DNA from: Anaerolineae bacterium
GTDB lineage: Bacteria; Chloroflexota; Anaerolineae; Anaerolineales; Villigracilaceae
NCBI GenBank assembly: GCA_018645405.1
Contig: JABGOQ010000023.1
Coordinates: 1 to 44,124, forward strand
Direction of reading: 5' to 3'
DNA: 44,124 nt
The first letter of the stretch is position 1; each line of letters opens with the position of its first letter. Below, piece by piece: positions 41,338-44,124 of the stretch. A program made the translations under genes and the position numbers. The notes under the pieces are model-generated. The model worked only from the letters and a program-made list of their open reading frames with translations, searched no databases and was not told where the DNA came from.

Positions 41338-42065
41338 AAAGTTATTCCAGTTGTGAAGAGTAACAAAACTGCCAGTTCGGTCATTTCACAGAGCGCGCCA
41401 TAGCTGTCACCCGTCAGGCCGGGAATACGACGCAAGATAAAGCCTGCGCCCAGCCAAAGCACGACTCCGGCAAGGGCGAAAGCCAGCAAGCCCAGCCATC
41501 CGCCAATCAGCCAGGCTGCCAGCAATGTTATAGTCGTCGCAAGCGCGACCTGTTGCCAGCACACGTTGTCTTTCATGTCGCGTCCCAAGCCTTTTTCCCG
41601 GGCGTAGGGGTAGGCAAAAACAGCCATCGTCAAAACCCAGCGTCCCATAACGGAAGCAAGTAGAAATCCAGAAAGATGCGGGAGCGAGATTATCGCAGCG
41701 TACTTCATCAGTAAAAGAAGTACACCGCCCGCTACACCGAAAGCACCGACACGCGAATCTCGCATGATCTCCAGCCGTCGTTCAGGCGTAAATCCGCCAA
41801 ATAGACCGTCGCAAACATCAAGAAACCCATCGAAATGCAACGCACGGGTCAGAAGCAACCAGGCCGCAAGCACCAGCACTGCGACTACGGGCAATGGAAA
41901 AATCAGACTTAGACCACGGCTCAGGCCATAAAGTAATGCCCCCAGTGCCAAGCCGACCAACGGGAACCAGCCCACGGCGCGCGCCATCTCCTGCGGTGTA
42001 AAGATGCGGCGGATAATGGCAGGACTGATGGTTAGGAACTGGAAAGCTGCAATCAGTGAAACCAT
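41334..42065 (-). CDS. cobS: Adenosylcobinamide-GDP ribazoletransferase CobS
   Basis: 243-residue integral membrane enzyme that joins alpha-ribazole to adenosylcobinamide-GDP. Motifs: AAFQFLTISP, GWFPLVGLALGALL, RALHFDGFLDVCDGLFGGF with the acidic pair, and RRLEIMRDSRVGAFG. About six or seven helices. It overlaps cobT by one base and cobQ by four. Confidence 0.95.
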   Translation of the reverse strand: MVSLIAAFQFLTISPAIIRRIFTPQEMARAVGWFPLVGLALGALLYGLSRGLSLIFPLPVVAVLVLAAWLLLTRALHFDGFLDVCDGLFGGFTPERRLEIMRDSRVGAFGVAGGVLLLLMKYAAIISLPHLSGFLLASVMGRWVLTMAVFAYPYAREKGLGRDMKDNVCWQQVALATTITLLAAWLIGGWLGLLAFALAGVVLWLGAGFILRRIPGLTGDSYGALCEMTELAVLLLFTTGITL

Positions 42066-43114
42066 TATTCTTTGTCCGAAACCCCGGCTTCGGCGAAGGT
42101 TGCCATCTCAGCCAGCACCTTACAAGCTGCTTCGGCGATAGAGATGCCCAGCGCAGCCCCAGTGCCTTCCCCCAAACGCAGATCGAAATCCAGCAAGGGG
42201 TTTAAGCCGAGCCACTCGAGCATCAAGCCATGACCGTATTCCTGTGAACGATGCGCGGCGATGAGATAAGGTTTGACTTTGGGTGCAAGGACAACGGCAA
42301 TCATGGCTGCCGCGGTGGAGATGAAGCCATCCACCATAACAGCTTTGCCGTGAGCCGCTGCGCCAAGCATGACACCCGCCAGCCCGGCGATCTCAAAGCC
42401 GCCGACTTTGGCAAGTACATCCAAATCGTCTTTTGGATTTGGCTGGTTAACCGCTATGGAACGCTCGATGGCATCAATTTTGCGTTTCAGGTCTTCGTCG
42501 TCCACGCCCGTACCGCGCCCAGCGATCTTGGCTGGCGATTCGCCAGTCAGGACAGCAGCGATGGCTGCGGAGGGTGTTGTGTTACCAATGCCCATATCGC
42601 CGGTGCCAACGATATCCAAACCCTTTTCAATTTCAGCAGTGACAATTTCGATCCCCGCCGTAAGCGCGCGTTCAGCCTGCTGACGTGTCATGGCCGGACC
42701 TTGAGTCATGTTGGCTGTGCCATGGGCAATTTTTTTGATGACGAGAGACGGATGCGGCTCCATATCCGCAGCGATGCCCATATCCACAACAACGATACGC
42801 GCTCCGACATGTTGAGCCAGTGCATTGATGGCTGCACCGCCATAGAGGAAATTGAGCACCATCTGCGGCGTGACCTCCTGTGGGTAGGCACTAACCCCTT
42901 CAGCGACGATACCATGATCCCCGGCCATCGTGATAATGACTTTGTCTTTGATAGAGGGGATAGGTGTTCCACTAATCCCTGCCAGTTGAATGGACAGTTC
43001 TTCTAATCTTCCCAGACTGCCGGGAGGTTTGGTAAGTGTATTTTGACGAGCTGTGGCGGCGGCTAATGCCGTTTGGTCTAAATCTTGAATACGTGCAATT
43101 ATTTGCTCTAGCAT
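42065..43114 (-). CDS. cobT: Nicotinate-nucleotide:dimethylbenzimidazole phosphoribosyltransferase CobT
   Basis: 349 residues. Makes alpha-ribazole phosphate, the lower ligand precursor. Visible: RQNTLTKPPGSLGRLEEL, TMAGDHGIVAEGVSAYPQEV, GTGDMGIGNTTPSAA and LGEGTGAALG with the catalytic Glu. AGGAG lies about 6 nt before the ATG at 43114. First gene of the cob operon; an IS element begins 21 bp upstream of the start, so its original promoter or riboswitch is no longer adjacent. Confidence 0.96.
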   Translation of the reverse strand: MLEQIIARIQDLDQTALAAATARQNTLTKPPGSLGRLEELSIQLAGISGTPIPSIKDKVIITMAGDHGIVAEGVSAYPQEVTPQMVLNFLYGGAAINALAQHVGARIVVVDMGIAADMEPHPSLVIKKIAHGTANMTQGPAMTRQQAERALTAGIEIVTAEIEKGLDIVGTGDMGIGNTTPSAAIAAVLTGESPAKIAGRGTGVDDEDLKRKIDAIERSIAVNQPNPKDDLDVLAKVGGFEIAGLAGVMLGAAAHGKAVMVDGFISTAAAMIAVVLAPKVKPYLIAAHRSQEYGHGLMLEWLGLNPLLDFDLRLGEGTGAALGISIAEAACKVLAEMATFAEAGVSDKE

Positions 43115-43135
43115 AGGATTCTCCTAATAATGAGG

Positions 43136-44065
43136 TAATTGAACCTTTTCAAGTTTGAAAAAATCGTGCATCATGGCTGTGATCACAACTCACTCAAAGG
43201 AGTTCAGCCATGAGCACGATACCAACGAGTCTAACAGAAAAAGCATTTGGCGAGCATATTCGTCCCTACATTTCAGTAGCAAAACGTGGTTATGAATGTA
43301 GTATTCCTCTCTACAAAGTATTCAATTACATTCTCTACAAACTCCATACTGGTTGCCAATGGGAGATGTTACCAATAGGACCTTCCGAAAAAGACCCCAG
43401 ACAAAAAGAAATCAGTTACCATGCGGTTTATCACCATTATCGCAAGTGGAGTAAGGATGGTAGCCTTGAAAAAGTCTGGCAAGGTAGTATTTTGAGCATT
43501 CAAGATGATTTGGATTTATCTAAACTCAATTTGGATGGCACTCATGCGATCTCTAAAAAAGGCGGTGAATCTGTCGCCTATCAAGGTCGCAAGAAAGCTA
43601 AGACCACGAACATTCTGCCTGTCACAGATGGAGAAGGCTTCATTGTTGCTACTACAGGATTGTTAGCAGGAAATCACAATGACGCTTACAATCTAAAACC
43701 GCACTTACAACAGATATTCAAGTTTATGAAAAGTCTTCCTCTTGATTTTCAAGGTGCTTTCTTCAATGCGGACAAGGCTTTTGATACCAAAGATGCTCGC
43801 AAAACTTGCTTCAATCATGGCGTTATTCCAAATATTGATGAGAACAAACGCAACAGAAAAGTTCCCAAACGAGGGCGTAAACGCTTTTTCAATACCGAAG
43901 TTTACAAATGCCGCTTTACATGTGAAAGAACTTTTGCTTGGATTGATAAATTCAAAGCTCTATTGATAAGGTTTGACCGTAAAGATGTGTATTTTCTTGG
44001 TGCTCATTTCATCGCTTTTGCTATGGTGAACTTACGCCATATTATTCAACAATAAGGTTCAATTA
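43136..44065 (+). mobile_element. IS5-family insertion sequence, complete
   Basis: Terminal repeats TAATTGAACCTT (43136-43147) and AAGGTTCAATTA (44054-44065) are exact complements over 12 bp. The element could be read as TIR GAACCTT with a 4-bp AATT duplication, or with a TA target duplication; the palindromic ends leave this open. About 930 bp with one transposase gene. The internal left end contains TGATCACAACTCACTC and a GGAG ribosome site for the transposase. It lies between the cob operon and its former upstream DNA. Confidence 0.88.
43210..44055 (+). CDS. IS5-family transposase (DDE)
   Basis: 281 residues. The DDE triad is recognisable: Asp in KLNLDGTH, Asp in FFNADKAFD and Glu in CERTFAWIDKF, with an N-terminal helical DNA-binding region containing GCQWEMLP and YHHYRKW. 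Cuts and rejoins the 12-bp ends of the element. AAAGGAG lies about 8 nt before the ATG. No frameshift or stop, so it may be active. Confidence 0.94.
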   Translation: MSTIPTSLTEKAFGEHIRPYISVAKRGYECSIPLYKVFNYILYKLHTGCQWEMLPIGPSEKDPRQKEISYHAVYHHYRKWSKDGSLEKVWQGSILSIQDDLDLSKLNLDGTHAISKKGGESVAYQGRKKAKTTNILPVTDGEGFIVATTGLLAGNHNDAYNLKPHLQQIFKFMKSLPLDFQGAFFNADKAFDTKDARKTCFNHGVIPNIDENKRNRKVPKRGRKRFFNTEVYKCRFTCERTFAWIDKFKALLIRFDRKDVYFLGAHFIAFAMVNLRHIIQQ

Positions 44066-44124
44066 GTTCAATATATCTACGAAAAACACTGTGGCGTATG
44101 CCTATCTTCTCGAAAGGCTAAAAC
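44066..44124. other. Right flank of the IS element
   Basis: 59 bp of flanking DNA, with no gene or recognisable leader. If the IS entered the cob operon leader, the lost upstream half should begin here; no B12-box can be recognised in this short piece. Confidence 0.3.

Noticed and set aside
42251..43006. 251-codon rightward open frame inside cobT
   Set aside because: Complement of a well-conserved enzyme; no ribosome site and no family features.
1..44124. CRISPR array or defence system
   Set aside because: No regularly spaced repeats and no cas-like or restriction genes were seen.

Overview
The window looks like a chromosomal stretch of an anaerobic Chloroflexota bacterium, most plausibly Anaerolineae. 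This is inferred from gene style: several uroporphyrinogen-decarboxylase-like (URO-D) corrinoid methyltransferases, a RACo-type activator, MetV/MetF, a DUF1638 protein, and a sugar-binding lipoprotein with a long Ala/Glu linker. No ribosomal marker is present, so the assignment is moderate. At least four blocks with different base composition and history can be seen.

Block A (1-2.3 kb): the start of a membrane protein, then a GntR regulator with a clear promoter, followed by a URO-D-family methyltransferase. Block B (2.4-14.8 kb, minus strand): a NarX/NarL-type two-component pair with a DUF1028 lipoprotein gene between kinase and regulator, then envelope and exported proteins (a ClpP-like/hydrolase fusion, an alpha/beta hydrolase with membrane tail, a class C beta-lactamase-like lipoprotein, GlsB/YeaQ, DUF4389, a lipoprotein) mixed with decayed genes. 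Block B lies between two 42-nt 3' halves of tRNA-Met(CAT) genes. Both are cut in the anticodon loop and both keep a terminator, as expected of displaced integration-site stubs.

Block C (14.9-38.9 kb, AT-rich) is the most interesting part. It is bounded by two direct copies of a roughly 660-bp repeat carrying a comM 3' fragment. At its centre is a divergent promoter region with two LacI-type operators. Leftward runs a roughly 14.5-kb gene train: ABC sugar importer, nucleoside hydrolase, two URO-D methyltransferases, a corrinoid protein, fragments and transport/salvage genes, a methyltetrahydrofolate:corrinoid methyltransferase, DUF1638, the RACo-like activator, MetV and MetF. Rightward runs LacI, a xylose-isomerase-superfamily epimerase, an RpiB-like isomerase, transketolase, a TIM-like isomerase, a LarA-family protein and an unknown membrane protein. 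Read together, this is a complete-looking route to import a small sugar, polyol or nucleoside carrying a methyl group, pass the methyl through a corrinoid protein to tetrahydrofolate and the C1 pathway, and feed the carbon skeleton into the pentose phosphate pathway. The three isomerase types match the EryC/EryI/EryH trio of erythritol catabolism, but no kinase or polyol dehydrogenase is visible.

Block D (38.9-43.1 kb, GC-richer, minus strand): the lower cobalamin operon cobT-cobS-cobQ-cobU and a broken cobC, which would supply the cofactor for the corrinoid enzymes. An IS5-family element (43.1-44.07 kb) sits 21 bp upstream of cobT and separates the operon from its original leader. Several genes are damaged: metV (frameshift), a CPBP protease, SulP, a methyltransferase fragment, a hypothetical gene and cobC. 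The RACo gene needs a one-base shift at an A8 run to join its start to the rest of the frame.
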